Assembly (NCBI GenBank): GCA_007121485.1
Contig: SKKM01000102.1
Span: 1-8,848, forward strand
Direction: 5' to 3'
Length of the DNA stretch: 8,848 bases
Source of the DNA: Wenzhouxiangella sp.
Lineage (GTDB): Bacteria > Pseudomonadota > Gammaproteobacteria > Xanthomonadales > Wenzhouxiangellaceae
Every line of letters begins with the position of its first letter. Positions within the stretch are counted from its first letter, which is position 1. The position numbers were made by a program, and so were the translations under genes. Below are positions 8,776 through 8,848 of the stretch, piece by piece. The notes below the pieces were generated by a model, which saw only the letters and a list, made by a program, of their open reading frames with translations, was not told the origin of the DNA and did not search any database.

Positions 8776-8848
8776 GGACCAGGGACCAGGGACCAGGGAC
8801 CAGGGACCAGGGACCAGGGACCAGGGACCAGGGACCAGGGACCAGGGA
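8775..8848. repeat. perfect 7-bp tandem repeat (GGGACCA)n, running off the right edge
   Basis: Ten complete copies of GGGACCA plus a partial GGGA fill the last 74 bases without a single mismatch. The array starts on the third base of the sucD TAG, so there is no unique sequence between the gene and the repeat. On the plus strand, GGG runs alternate with 4-base ACCA spacers, which fits the G3-N1-7 pattern for G-quadruplex formation in the sucCD transcript or the DNA strand. Period 7 means that translation would give a 7-residue repeat. The true length is unknown because the window ends inside it. I do not recognise the unit as a named repeat family. Confidence 0.95.

Overview
This is an 8.8-kb piece of a GC-rich bacterial chromosome with dense coding, short gaps and no mobile elements, RNA genes or CRISPR arrays that I can see. 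It most likely comes from a gammaproteobacterium allied to the Xanthomonadales/Lysobacterales. The main reason is gene order: from memory, a pilR-pilS pair next to sucC-sucD is typical of Xanthomonas and Xylella. The N-terminal sequence of the malate dehydrogenase also fits that group. Genus-level placement is not possible from the window alone.

Layout. (1) 1-376, minus: the N-terminal 125 residues of malate dehydrogenase, running off the left edge. (2) 495-1058, plus: a small secreted protein of unknown function, divergent from mdh. (3) 1067-3345, minus: egtB and egtD, joined by an ATGA start/stop overlap. They encode two steps of ergothioneine synthesis: histidine trimethylation to hercynine, then oxidative C-S bond formation. 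(4) 3459-6532, minus: pilS and pilR, a sensor kinase and a sigma-54 activator controlling type IV pilin expression, also joined by an ATGA overlap. (5) 6533-6724: a divergent regulatory gap with a convincing sigma-70 promoter for sucC and a 7-bp inverted repeat in the pilS leader. (6) 6725-8775, plus: sucC and sucD, the two subunits of succinyl-CoA synthetase. (7) 8775-8848: a perfect 7-bp tandem array (GGGACCA) that begins inside the sucD stop codon and runs off the right edge.

How the genes relate. mdh and sucCD are TCA-cycle genes. EgtB and EgtD form a functional pair making a low-molecular-weight thiol antioxidant, and the absence of egtA/egtC beside them, with EgtB sequence features, suggests a form that uses cysteine directly. 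PilS and PilR form a phosphorelay; no pilin or pilus assembly gene is in the window. All genes except the secreted protein belong to well-known families. I see no clear new multi-gene system. The most unusual items are the G-rich heptamer array abutting sucD, the uncharacterised secreted protein, and the likely type of EgtB.
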